Source: an uncultured Flavobacterium sp.
Lineage (GTDB): Bacteria; Bacteroidota; Bacteroidia; Flavobacteriales; Flavobacteriaceae
DNA: 64,000 bases
NCBI RefSeq assembly: GCF_946478785.1
Contig: NZ_CAMLDD010000010.1
Span: 62,001 to 126,000 of the forward strand
Direction of reading: 5' to 3'
The first letter of the stretch is position 1. Each line of letters opens with the position of its first letter. Positions 7,515 through 15,815 of the stretch are shown here, one piece after another. The notes below the pieces were generated by a model that saw only the letters and a list, made by a program, of their open reading frames with translations, searched no databases and was not told the origin of the DNA. The translations under genes were made by a program, and so were the position numbers.

Positions 7515-9383
7515 CTATTTTTTAACAATCAACAAAGGTATCGAAATTTTATGTCTCAATTTGTCTACGGTTGTACCAAATAAAATATCTTTTAAGCCAG
7601 TGTGACCATGGGTTCCCATTACTAAAATATCAAAATTTCCTTCATTAATTATCTTCGGAATCACACTGTTAGGTTTTCCAAAACCAAGTTCTGTTTCGAT
7701 TTTAAATCCTTTCTGCGAGAGCATTTCTTTATATTCCAATAATAATTTTTCGTCAAAAGTAGTTTCATGATCGTCAACATGACCTCCATACATTAAGGCA
7801 CCAACCGTTTCTACAACGTGAATTAATGTATACTGAGCATCAAAGCCGCCCAATTCAAGAGCATTGTTTAATGCTGATTCGTCGGCTTTAGAAAAATCGA
7901 CTGAAATTGCTATATTTTTCTTATTATACGTTTCTTTTGGTGTATAATGCAGTTTTAAATGATGAGGTGAATGATTTTCAATTGATTTTGCTCTTGCAAT
8001 AAAAGGTTTGAAAACGATATAAAGTAAAAGTCCAAGAAATCCAAAGGCCAAAGGAACAACGGTAAACCAAAGAATAGAAGGGTTGCTGGAGCTTTCGAGC
8101 CATGAAGTTATTTCGTCATAAACTAATTTGGCATTCAGCGAAACAATAATCAAAGCGATGATCCAGGCAGCAATTTGAGTGGTTTTCGAAATATGAAATC
8201 CCTTCATTTTGGTTTTGTCACTCACAAAATGTATTAGCGGAATAATTGCAAAACCCAATTGTAAACTCAAAATAACCTGGCTTAGAATCAATAATTTTCC
8301 AGTTACGCTTTCTCCATAAATCATAATCACAACAACGGCCGGAACAATAGCAATCAAACGGGTTATAATACGTCTCACCCAAGGCTGAATTCTTAAGTTC
8401 AAATAGCCCTCCATTACAATTTGACCGGCAAGCGTTCCAGTAATGGTCGAACTTTGTCCTGCGGCAATCAAGGCAACCGCAAATAATATAGGGGCCCACT
8501 TAGTTCCCAATAAAGGCTCTAAAAATTGATGCGCATCCTGAATCTCAGCAACTTCAAACATCCCGTTTTTGTAAAATGTGGCTGCAGCCAAAATTAAAAT
8601 GGCTGCATTTACAAAGAAAGCTAAGTTTAAAGCAATTGTGGAATCTATAAAGTTGTATTTCAAGGCCTGTTTGATTCCGGCTGGTGTCCTGTCGAATTTT
8701 CTGGTTTGTACCAATGAAGAGTGCAGGTATAAATTGTGTGGCATTACGGTTGCCCCAATAATTCCAATTGCGATGTATAAAGCAGCAGAACTTGGAATTG
8801 ACGGAACCAATCCGTAAATCACTTTATCAAGCTCCGGTTCTGCAAAAATCATTTCAAAGATGAAAGAAAATCCAATAATGGCAACCAAAACAATAATGAA
8901 AGCTTCCATTTTCCGGATTCCTTTATTGATTAAAAAAAGAAGCAGGAAAGTATCTAAAACTGTAATTAAAACGCCTTCCAGAAGCGGAATACCGAATAAT
9001 AGATTAATTCCAATCGCCATTCCCAGAACTTCTGCCAGATCACAGGCAGCTATGGCAATTTCGGCTAAAAAATACAATATGTAGTTGATGAATTTTGAAT
9101 AGGTTTCTCTTGAAGCCTGGGCCAGATCACGCTGAGTAACGATTCCAAGCCTTGCGCTTAAACTTTGAAGTAACAAAGCCATTATATTGCTCATTAATAA
9201 AACCCAAAGCAAAGAATATCCAAACTGACTCCCGCCGGCAATATCTGTTGCCCAGTTTCCGGGATCCATATAACCAACACTTACTAAATAAGCGGGACCT
9301 AAAAAGGCTAATATTTTACGAAATCCTGTTTTTTTATGCTCTGTAGCAACCGATTGGTTTACTTCGTCTAAAGATCTGCTCAT
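7515..9383 (-). CDS. mntH: Nramp-family Mn/Fe transporter fused to a universal stress protein domain
   Basis: 622 residues, about 180 longer than a plain MntH. The first ~450 residues are the Nramp transporter with about eleven membrane helices; the metal-site motifs DPGN (residues 40-43) and MPHN (about 214) are intact, predicting proton-coupled uptake of Mn(II) or Fe(II). The last ~150 residues form a UspA domain: it starts NIAISVDFSKADESALNNAL and ends with the nucleotide-binding pattern GTHGHTGLKDILFGTT, which fits G-x2-G-x9-G-T. The ATP-binding Usp tail could sense energy or stress state; this is inference. A good promoter and a DtxR-type palindrome lie upstream at 9404-9456. Confidence 0.93.
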   Translation of the reverse strand: MSRSLDEVNQSVATEHKKTGFRKILAFLGPAYLVSVGYMDPGNWATDIAGGSQFGYSLLWVLLMSNIMALLLQSLSARLGIVTQRDLAQASRETYSKFINYILYFLAEIAIAACDLAEVLGMAIGINLLFGIPLLEGVLITVLDTFLLLFLINKGIRKMEAFIIVLVAIIGFSFIFEMIFAEPELDKVIYGLVPSIPSSAALYIAIGIIGATVMPHNLYLHSSLVQTRKFDRTPAGIKQALKYNFIDSTIALNLAFFVNAAILILAAATFYKNGMFEVAEIQDAHQFLEPLLGTKWAPILFAVALIAAGQSSTITGTLAGQIVMEGYLNLRIQPWVRRIITRLIAIVPAVVVIMIYGESVTGKLLILSQVILSLQLGFAIIPLIHFVSDKTKMKGFHISKTTQIAAWIIALIIVSLNAKLVYDEITSWLESSSNPSILWFTVVPLAFGFLGLLLYIVFKPFIARAKSIENHSPHHLKLHYTPKETYNKKNIAISVDFSKADESALNNALELGGFDAQYTLIHVVETVGALMYGGHVDDHETTFDEKLLLEYKEMLSQKGFKIETELGFGKPNSVIPKIINEGNFDILVMGTHGHTGLKDILFGTTVDKLRHKISIPLLIVKK

Positions 9384-9403
9384 TTTTGCAACTGTTGTTT
9401 TAA

Positions 9404-9456
9404 CAAATATATGTAAAAATTATATTCACACAACAAAATTTTTAGGCAAGTCTAAA
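9404..9456 (-). promoter_or_regulatory. mntH promoter with candidate MntR operator
   Basis: Read on the minus strand, TATATTTG (9411-9404) matches the flavobacterial -7 element TAnnTTTG, and a TTG (9433-9431) lies 19 bases upstream as the -33 element. Eight bases further upstream is the 16-base palindrome TTTAGGCAAGTCTAAA (9441-9456), with arms TTTAG/CTAAA, close in shape to DtxR/MntR/IdeR boxes. It ends one base before the stop codon of the fur-like gene. The operator role is inferred from shape and from the nearby mntR. Confidence 0.6.
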
Positions 9457-9457
9457 T

Positions 9458-9850
9458 CTAGCTATTCGAATTTAAACAGTTAGGACATAATCCTGATAAA
9501 GTAAAGTTTATATTGTTTACTTTATAATTATGAGGCATGATATAACTGGGTTTTACATTTTCGAGGCAAGTTATTTCAAGACAGTTTTCACAGCTAAAGT
9601 GAGCATGATTATGTATGTGAACACGCTGTGTATGATGGTGACATTTTGCATACTTTATTGTTCCGTCAAGATCAACAATCTTATGTACGATATCGTCATT
9701 TACGAGGCGTTCTAAAATTCTGTACACAGTAACCCGGTCGCATACATCTTCTATTTGTTTGTAAATTTCTGTATGGGACAGTGCTGTTTTAGATTTCTCA
9801 AAAATCTCTAAAACGGCCGTCTTTGCTGTTGTATTTCTCGTTGTTTTCAT
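9458..9850 (-). CDS. Fur-family regulator, probably Zur-like
   Basis: 130 residues, normal Fur length. An N-terminal winged helix (HTEIYKQIEDVCDRVTVYRILERLVNDDIVHKI, shown by the RVTVYRxL pattern) is followed by a metal-binding region with HHHTQRVHIHNHAHF and two CxxC pairs (C87/C90 and C122/C125) for structural zinc. The frame extends 13 codons further upstream, but that would cover the operator palindrome, so the ATG at 9850 is preferred. It is divergent from a MerC-like gene and the intergenic DNA carries palindromes overlapping a promoter. Zur rather than Fur is suggested by the GCAACA-type palindrome and the MerC neighbour; this is inference. Confidence 0.88.
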   Translation of the reverse strand: MKTTRNTTAKTAVLEIFEKSKTALSHTEIYKQIEDVCDRVTVYRILERLVNDDIVHKIVDLDGTIKYAKCHHHTQRVHIHNHAHFSCENCLEITCLENVKPSYIMPHNYKVNNINFTLSGLCPNCLNSNS

Positions 9851-9874
9851 TTTTTTAGAAATAATAATTTTAAA

Positions 9875-9924
9875 GCAACAATGTTGCATTTGATTTTAAA
9901 GTGTATATTTGCAACAAAATTGCA
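9875..9924 (+). promoter_or_regulatory. merC-like gene promoter overlapped by two Fur/Zur-type palindromes
   Basis: A perfect palindrome GCAACAATGTTGC (9875-9887) and a second TGCAACAAAATTGCA (9910-9924, arms TGCAA/TTGCA) sit in the divergent spacer. The promoter of the rightward gene is TTG (9884-9886), 17 bases, TATATTTG (9904-9911), an exact match to the flavobacterial consensus. The first palindrome covers the -33 element and the second starts inside the -7 element, which is the classic arrangement for repression. Confidence 0.65.
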
Positions 9925-9943
9925 TTAAGTAAATTTAAAAAAA

Positions 9944-10297
9944 ATGAAGAACATAACATCATCTTTTTATGATATTTTAGGAATTTCAAGTGCAACTATT
10001 TGTTTGGTTCATTGTTTAGTTTTTCCGCTTTTGACAATCCTTCCTTTAGGGCTAATTCACAATCCAATTATCGATTTACTTTTTGCTTCGATAGGACTAT
10101 TTGCGATTTTCAAAATTACAAAAAAATCAAGTCTTTTCATTTCGTCTATTCTCATTGTTTCAATGAGCTTAATCTGGGTGAGTATTTTGAGTGAAATCTT
10201 TTTAGAAATTCATTTGGATTTAATTTATTTTGGAGGAATCGGAATGATTATCGGGCATTTGATAAATTATAAATTGCATAAAAAACAAAATCACTAA
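9944..10297 (+). CDS. MerC-domain membrane protein
   Basis: 117 residues with four predicted transmembrane helices. Near the first helix is the metal-binding pair C20-LVH-C24 (ICLVHCLVFP), the signature of the MerC domain. In mercury operons MerC carries Hg(II) across the inner membrane, but Bacteroidota MerC-domain proteins are widespread without other mer genes and their substrate is not established; zinc or another soft metal is plausible given the Fur/Zur-type regulator. It is followed after 11 bases by a flavoprotein gene and is likely controlled by the palindromes at 9875-9924. Confidence 0.85.
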   Translation: MKNITSSFYDILGISSATICLVHCLVFPLLTILPLGLIHNPIIDLLFASIGLFAIFKITKKSSLFISSILIVSMSLIWVSILSEIFLEIHLDLIYFGGIGMIIGHLINYKLHKKQNH

Positions 10298-10308
10298 TAC
10301 AGAAGCTC

Positions 10309-11220
10309 ATGGAAGAGAAGAATTTTGAAGTAATAATAATCGGTGGCAGTTACAGTGGTTTATCTGCTGCAATGAGTTTAGGTCGTTCCTTGCGACAGGT
10401 TTTGGTTATTGACAGTGGTTTGCCTTGCAACAGGCAAACACCGCATTCTCATAATTTTATTACACAGGACGGGGAAACGCCAGCTGCTATTTCCGCGAAA
10501 GCCAAATTACAAGTTGACTTTTATAAAACAGTTCAGTTTTACAATGGACTTGTTATTAATGTTGTTAAAACACAAAATGTATTCGAAATTAAGACGGAAT
10601 CTGGAGAATTATTTACTTCTAAAAAGTTATTATTTGCAACAGGTGTAAAGGATCTGCTTCCGGAACTTAATGGTTTAGCTGAATGTTGGGGAATTTCGGT
10701 ATTGCATTGTCCGTATTGCCACGGTTATGAAGTAAAAACCGAAAAAACTGCCATTATTGCCAACGGTGAAATGGGTTTTGAGTATGCAAAACTAATCTCA
10801 AACTGGACAAAAGATTTGACATTGCTTACCAACGGAAAATCAACCCTAACCCCTGAACAAACAGCCATCCTAAAAAAACATGAAATTAAAATTATTGAAG
10901 ATGAAATTGAGTCTTTGGAACATACAAATGGATATGTTCAGCAGATTATCTTCAAAAAACAGTCAAAACTTATCGTAAAGGCAATTTATTTCAGACCGCC
11001 TTTTAAACAGCATTGCCCTATTGCAGAAAGTTTAGGTTGTGAGTTGACAGAGCACGGCTTAATTAAAGTTGATATGATGCAGAAAACAACTATTCCCGGA
11101 GTTTATGCGAGCGGTGATTGTGTGATTCAGGCCAGATCTGTTGCCATGGCGGTATCTTCTGGTTCGTTTGCAGGTGCTTCTATTAATAGAGAACTTATTG
11201 AAGAAGCTTTTAATATTTGA
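10309..11220 (+). CDS. Thioredoxin-reductase-like NAD(P)/FAD oxidoreductase
   Basis: 303 residues, the normal length of the TrxB-like two-dinucleotide-domain fold. FAD-binding GGSYSGLSAAMSLG is at 11-25, the redox motif C134-PY-C137 (HCPYCHGYE) and the FAD-closing ASGDC segment is near 265. The NADPH loop lacks a clean GxGxxG: it reads ANGEMGFEYA, so the second dinucleotide site may be weak or altered. The HCPYCHGYE form is typical of a subgroup often encoded near metal or redox stress genes rather than the main thioredoxin reductase. It is probably in an operon with the MerC-like gene. Confidence 0.88.
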   Translation: MEEKNFEVIIIGGSYSGLSAAMSLGRSLRQVLVIDSGLPCNRQTPHSHNFITQDGETPAAISAKAKLQVDFYKTVQFYNGLVINVVKTQNVFEIKTESGELFTSKKLLFATGVKDLLPELNGLAECWGISVLHCPYCHGYEVKTEKTAIIANGEMGFEYAKLISNWTKDLTLLTNGKSTLTPEQTAILKKHEIKIIEDEIESLEHTNGYVQQIIFKKQSKLIVKAIYFRPPFKQHCPIAESLGCELTEHGLIKVDMMQKTTIPGVYASGDCVIQARSVAMAVSSGSFAGASINRELIEEAFNI

Positions 11221-11530
11221 AATTTACTGGTATAGTTCGTCTTTTTGTGTAGCACATAGCTCCAGCTAGGGATATAAATTTGAATCAAAAAGGCTTTAGC
11301 CACGTTGTGTATGTTTGACTAAAGCCCTTTTTTCTTTCCCTTATATTTTCATCCAGCTAAAGCTGGACGCTATTTAATTTTTTGTTTCTTTTTCGACAGA
11401 TAAGCATAAATCATGGATCGTCGGGTTTGTATAGTTTTTTTGCATAGCCCCGAGCCTCAGATTGTGGAATTAAGATGTGAATTGAAAAGGCTTTAGCCGA
11501 ATTTTAGGTTTTGCTAAAGCCTTTTCGGTT
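11221..11530. repeat. two related hairpin repeats with GGCTTTAGCC stems
   Basis: This gene-free gap (11221-11679) holds two diverged copies of one element. The first has arms AAAAAGGCTTTAG (11287-11299) and CTAAAGCCCTTTTT (11319-11332). The second has perfect 14-base arms GAAAAGGCTTTAGC (11484-11497) and GCTAAAGCCTTTTC (11513-11526). Between them is the palindrome TCCAGCTAAAGCTGGA (11352-11367). The first hairpin with its T-rich end can serve as terminator of the flavoprotein gene. The remaining ~150 bases are AT-rich leader of the TonB receptor gene, with TAGTTTTG at 11651-11658 as a possible -7 element. Confidence 0.65.
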
Positions 11531-11679
11531 GTTTATTTTTTTATAAAAGGTGAAAGCTATTCAATTGAGATAAAACCAAAATTTAACACATTGATTTAAT
11601 TGAATTAAATTTTTTTAGTTTCATAATCATTATTTGTCAAATTTAATTTTTAGTTTTGTCTAAATTTAATTTTATAATA

Positions 11680-13977
11680 ATGAAAACATCAACTTTGATA
11701 TTGATTCTATTTGTTTTACAAATTTCTTATGCACAAAATACGGGTTCAATATCTGGTCATGTTTCCGGTGAAGGTCAAAAACTGCAGGCTGTGAATGTTC
11801 AGTTATTGGGAACAAATTATAAAACTGTAACAGATAGTTTGGGATATTATGATTTAGAAAATGTTCCAACGAAAACTTATAAAGTTAAGGTGAGCTCGAC
11901 TGGATTCAAACCGGTAACCCAAAAAATTTCTGTTGTAGAGGGACAAAATATAACTCTGAATTTCGAATTGAAGGATGATCAAAACGAACTTAATGAAGTC
12001 GTTGTTTCCGGAACTTTAAAGCCAGTAAAACGATTAGAAAGTGCTGTTCCGGTTGAGGTTTACTCTACTGTTTTTTTTAAGAAAAACCCAACTCCAAGTA
12101 TTTACGAAGCACTGCAAAACATTAACGGCGTTCGGCCTCAGCTCAATTGCGGTGTTTGCAACACAGGCGATATTCACATTAATGGATTAGAAGGGCCGTA
12201 TACTTTGGTACTAATTGATGGAATGCCAATTGTCAGCAGTCTTTCGACTGTTTACGGATTATCCGGAATTCCAAATTCTTTAGTCGAGCGAATCGAAATT
12301 GTAAAAGGCCCGGCATCTTCTCTGTATGGTAGTGAAGCAGTTGGTGGCTTAATCAATATCATCACTAAAAATCCGACCAATGCACCAGTTTTTTCTGTGG
12401 ATTATTTTACAACCAGTTATTTTGAAAGCAACCTCGATTTGGGAATGAAGTTCAATGCCGGAAAAAAAGCCACTTCCATTTTGGGTGTTAATTATTTTAA
12501 TTACGATCAGGTAGTTGACAAAGACCACGATAATTTTACGGATGTAACACTTTCAGAAAGGATCTCGGTTTTTAATAAATGGAGTTTTCAGCGAGATAAT
12601 AATCGGTTATTTACCATCGCAGCACGCGGAATGTATGAAGATCGCTGGGGCGGAGATGTAAATTGGGAGAAAAGATACAGAGGAGGGGATGAAATTTACG
12701 GTGAGAGTATTTATACCAAACGAGGAGAACTGATAGGAAGTTATCAATTGCCTTTTGAAGAAAAACTGATGCTTTCGTTCTCCGGAAACGTACATTATCA
12801 GGACAGCCGTTACGGAACAACATCGTATATCGCCAATCAAAAAATTGGATTTTTGCAATTGACCTGGGATAAAAAAATTGGACGTAATGATTTACTGGCC
12901 GGAATTGCCAGCCGTTACACCTATTATGACGACAATACCCCTGCAACAAAAGAAGCCGAAAGTACGTGGCTGCCTGGGATTTTTGTTCAGGATGAAATTA
13001 CGATTTCTCCAAAAAGCCAGGTATTGCTGGGAGCGCGTTACGATTATAACTCCATTCATGGTTCTATTTTTACACCACGATTCGCTTATCGTTTCAAGGC
13101 AAATGAAAATTCCATCTTCAGATTAAACGCAGGAACGGGATTTCGTGTTGTGAATTTATTTACAGAAGATCATGCGGCACTTACAGGCTCTCGTGATGTT
13201 GTGATAGCTAATAATTTAAATCCGGAAAAATCAATCAATGCGAATCTGAATTATATTCAGAAAATAAACTTTGCAAACGGAACTTTTATCGGAATTGAAA
13301 CGACGGCTTTTTATACGCGTTTCAGCAATAAAATCATTTCTGATTATGAAACAGATCCTAATAGAATCATTTACGATAACGTTGACGGATATGCCATAAG
13401 TCAGGGAATCAGCACCAATGTTGATGTGAATTTCACTAACGGATTAAAATTTATTCTTGGTGCCACAGTTTTGGATAACAAAAATGTGGAAAACGGCATT
13501 TCAGAAAGACCGTTTTTAACCGAGAATTTCACCGGAACGTGGAGTATTTCATATAAAATGGAATCCTTAAATTTATTGCTGGATTATACAGGCAATGTCT
13601 ACAGCCCGATGAAATTGCCTTTACTGAGTGAATATGATCCAAGAAGCCCGAAATCACCTTGGTACAGTATTCAGAATATTCAGTTTACATATACCGGATG
13701 GAAGAATTTTGAAATATATGGTGGTATTAAAAATTTACTGAATTTTACACCAAAACAGAATAATCCGTTTCTAATTTCAAGAGCAAATGATCCTTTTGAT
13801 AAAAATGTCATAACCTCAGATGGTACCAACGTTGGTATGAACGGTCAGGTAGTTCCAAAAGGGCAAATTGTTACTACCCCGGATAATCCATACGGTTTGA
13901 CTTTTGACACAACTTATGTTTATGGGCAAAACCAGACGATTCGTGGTTTTTTTGGGTTGCGTTATAATTTTAGATAA
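11680..13977 (+). CDS. TonB-dependent receptor with carboxypeptidase-regulatory-like N-terminal domain
   Basis: 765 residues with a signal peptide (MKTSTLILILFVLQISYAQ), a CarboxypepD_reg-like domain (about 21-100), a TonB-box-like NEVVVSG at 105-111, a plug domain (about 118-235; IDGMPIV, ERIEIVKGPASSLYGSEAVGG) and a 22-strand barrel ending in phenylalanine-arginine (LRYNFR). It imports a large or scarce ligand across the outer membrane. The plug has an unusual C157-GV-C160 pair in LNCGVCNTGDIHING. A TTG 24 bases upstream could extend the frame, but the ATG gives a proper signal peptide. A secreted thioredoxin gene follows. Position near MerC and the Fur-type regulator suggests a metal ligand; this is inference. 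Confidence 0.92.
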   Translation: MKTSTLILILFVLQISYAQNTGSISGHVSGEGQKLQAVNVQLLGTNYKTVTDSLGYYDLENVPTKTYKVKVSSTGFKPVTQKISVVEGQNITLNFELKDDQNELNEVVVSGTLKPVKRLESAVPVEVYSTVFFKKNPTPSIYEALQNINGVRPQLNCGVCNTGDIHINGLEGPYTLVLIDGMPIVSSLSTVYGLSGIPNSLVERIEIVKGPASSLYGSEAVGGLINIITKNPTNAPVFSVDYFTTSYFESNLDLGMKFNAGKKATSILGVNYFNYDQVVDKDHDNFTDVTLSERISVFNKWSFQRDNNRLFTIAARGMYEDRWGGDVNWEKRYRGGDEIYGESIYTKRGELIGSYQLPFEEKLMLSFSGNVHYQDSRYGTTSYIANQKIGFLQLTWDKKIGRNDLLAGIASRYTYYDDNTPATKEAESTWLPGIFVQDEITISPKSQVLLGARYDYNSIHGSIFTPRFAYRFKANENSIFRLNAGTGFRVVNLFTEDHAALTGSRDVVIANNLNPEKSINANLNYIQKINFANGTFIGIETTAFYTRFSNKIISDYETDPNRIIYDNVDGYAISQGISTNVDVNFTNGLKFILGATVLDNKNVENGISERPFLTENFTGTWSISYKMESLNLLLDYTGNVYSPMKLPLLSEYDPRSPKSPWYSIQNIQFTYTGWKNFEIYGGIKNLLNFTPKQNNPFLISRANDPFDKNVITSDGTNVGMNGQVVPKGQIVTTPDNPYGLTFDTTYVYGQNQTIRGFFGLRYNFR

Positions 13978-14036
13978 ATTGATTTGGCCACAGATTTCCT
14001 TGCTCGTTATCGCTCGGTCACAGATTAAAATTTTTT

Positions 14037-14099
14037 TTGCCACGAATTGCACTAATTTCCTCGAATTTAATTTGTGTAAATTTGTGTAATTCGTGGCAA
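14037..14099. repeat. CACGAATT inverted repeat
   Basis: TTGCCACGAATTGCAC (14037-14052) pairs with GTGTAATTCGTGGCAA (14084-14099) with one mismatch over 16 bases. The phrase is the same as in the inverted repeat at 37411-37528. It lies 60 bases after the TonB receptor stop and may end its transcript, although there is no clear T-run. Confidence 0.65.
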
Positions 14100-14145
14100 C
14101 CTTATTTTATAAAATCCTTTTATCAGTCGCAAAAATTAAATACAA

Positions 14146-14610
14146 ATGAAAAAACTATTTCTAATTATTTTTTTCTTTGGAATTACTTCATCGGGATTCT
14201 GCCAGCTTAAAAACAGAACCTTTGAAGAAATTGAGGGTTTACAACAAATCCAAAAGCGAAAAATAATCGTTTTTATTCATACTGACTGGTGTCAGTATTG
14301 CCAAAGAATGAAAAGTACAACTTTCAAAAACAATGAAACTATTGAGAGCTTGAACTCCAATTTCTATTTTATTGATTTTAATGCCGAGGAAAAACGAAAT
14401 ATTATTTTTAATAATCAAACATTCAAATATCAGCCAACCGGCAATAAGGTTGGCGTTCACGAACTGGCTTTACAACTCGGAACCATCAATAATCAAATCG
14501 TTTATCCGGTTTTGTGTGTTTTGAATGAGAAAAATGAAATTATTTTGCAGTATAACAATTACCTCAGTCCAAAAGATTTTAAACTGCTTTTAGAAAAATT
14601 GCAAGAATAA
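14146..14610 (+). CDS. Secreted thioredoxin-family protein
   Basis: 154 residues with a signal peptide (MKKLFLIIFFFGITSSGFCQ) and a thioredoxin fold carrying the redox pair C49-QY-C52 in HTDWCQYCQRM. The WCQYC active site and the following MKSTTFKN resemble the thioredoxin_7/DUF255-like oxidoreductases that act in the periplasm. A cis-proline is visible in VYPVLCVLNE. It sits between a TonB receptor whose plug contains a CxxC and a lycopene cyclase gene 18 bases downstream, so it shares a transcript with the latter. The partner protein is unknown. Confidence 0.88.
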   Translation: MKKLFLIIFFFGITSSGFCQLKNRTFEEIEGLQQIQKRKIIVFIHTDWCQYCQRMKSTTFKNNETIESLNSNFYFIDFNAEEKRNIIFNNQTFKYQPTGNKVGVHELALQLGTINNQIVYPVLCVLNEKNEIILQYNNYLSPKDFKLLLEKLQE

Positions 14611-14628
14611 ATTTCCGTATTTTTGAGG

Positions 14629-15795
14629 ATGAATTCTTCGCAAATCCAACATTTCAATTACATTTTTACAGGAACAGGCTTAGCGTCTTTGATGACCGTT
14701 TATAAAATGGTTTTATCTGGAAGATTTGCTGATAAATCCATTTTGCTTTTGGATGAAAATGCAAAGAAAACCAATGACAGAACCTGGTGTTTTTGGGCAA
14801 AAGAAGAAACTTTATGGCATTCGATTATTTCAAAAAAATGGGATTCGGCTTTGTTTGCAAATGAAAATTTTAGACGCAATTTAGAATTAAAGCCTTATCA
14901 ATACAATCAAATTCTGGGACTGGATTTCTATAATTTAGTTTTTGATGAACTTTCAAAACATTCCAACATTACTTTTCTAAATGAAAAAGTAACCGATATC
15001 AACGAACTCGAAAACCATGTTTTTGTGGGTACGGAAGCTAATCGATATACCTGCGATTATTTGTTCAATAGCATTTACACTAAAGCTTTGGCTTTAAATC
15101 AAACTCAATATCCGGTTTTGCAGCAGCATTTTGTGGGCTGGTTTGTAAAGAGTGAAAGAGAAATCCTCAATCCTGATCAGGCCACTTTCATGGATTTTTC
15201 GGTAGAACAAAGAGGAAACACACGTTTTATGTATGTTTTACCAACTTCCAAAACCGAAGCTTTGGTAGAATATACGTTATTTTCGGAACATTTGCTTCCA
15301 AAAGAAGAATACGAAAATGAAATTCAGATTTATCTAAGAAATCTGGGAGCTGATCAATATGAAATTACCGAAAAGGAGCAGGGCAGTATCCCAATGACCT
15401 GTTTTCCATTTTGGAAAAAGAATACAAAAAGAGTTCTGAATATTGGCACTGCCGGCGGCTGGACCAAAGCAAGTACAGGTTATACGTTTAGAAATTCGGA
15501 TAAAAAATCTTCACGGTTGGTTGAATTTCTTCAAAAGGATAACTTTAAAATGGCATCATTCCATAAAAAAAGCAAATTTTGGTGGTATGATTTATTGCTT
15601 TTGGATATTTTGCATCGCCATAATGAACTGGGAAGTTCTATTTTTTCTTCAATGTTTAAAAATGGAAATCCCGCTTTGATCTTTAAGTTTTTAGATGAAG
15701 AAACCAATTTTATTGAAGATGTTAAAGTTATTTTAAAGTGTCCTAAAATACCGTTTTTAAAAGCGTTATTTAGAGTGATTTTTCTTTCAAAATAA
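14629..15795 (+). CDS. crtY: Lycopene beta-cyclase, CrtY type
   Basis: 388 residues, normal for flavin-dependent CrtY. The N-terminal dinucleotide fold is seen as FTGTGLASLMTVYKM (less canonical than GxGxxG), followed by the family signature NDRTWCFW at about 60-67 and FMDFSVEQRG. It would cyclise lycopene to beta-carotene on the way to zeaxanthin or flexirubin-type coloured membranes. No crtB, crtI or crtZ lies in the window, so it is an orphan relative to the usual cluster. ATG at 14629 is chosen; a TTG two codons upstream is possible. Confidence 0.85.
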   Translation: MNSSQIQHFNYIFTGTGLASLMTVYKMVLSGRFADKSILLLDENAKKTNDRTWCFWAKEETLWHSIISKKWDSALFANENFRRNLELKPYQYNQILGLDFYNLVFDELSKHSNITFLNEKVTDINELENHVFVGTEANRYTCDYLFNSIYTKALALNQTQYPVLQQHFVGWFVKSEREILNPDQATFMDFSVEQRGNTRFMYVLPTSKTEALVEYTLFSEHLLPKEEYENEIQIYLRNLGADQYEITEKEQGSIPMTCFPFWKKNTKRVLNIGTAGGWTKASTGYTFRNSDKKSSRLVEFLQKDNFKMASFHKKSKFWWYDLLLLDILHRHNELGSSIFSSMFKNGNPALIFKFLDEETNFIEDVKVILKCPKIPFLKALFRVIFLSK

Positions 15796-15815
15796 ATTTA
15801 ATCAAAACAAAACCT

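Noticed and set aside
9851..9889. longer start for the Fur-like regulator
   Set aside because: It would overlap the operator palindrome, and adds residues unlike the family.
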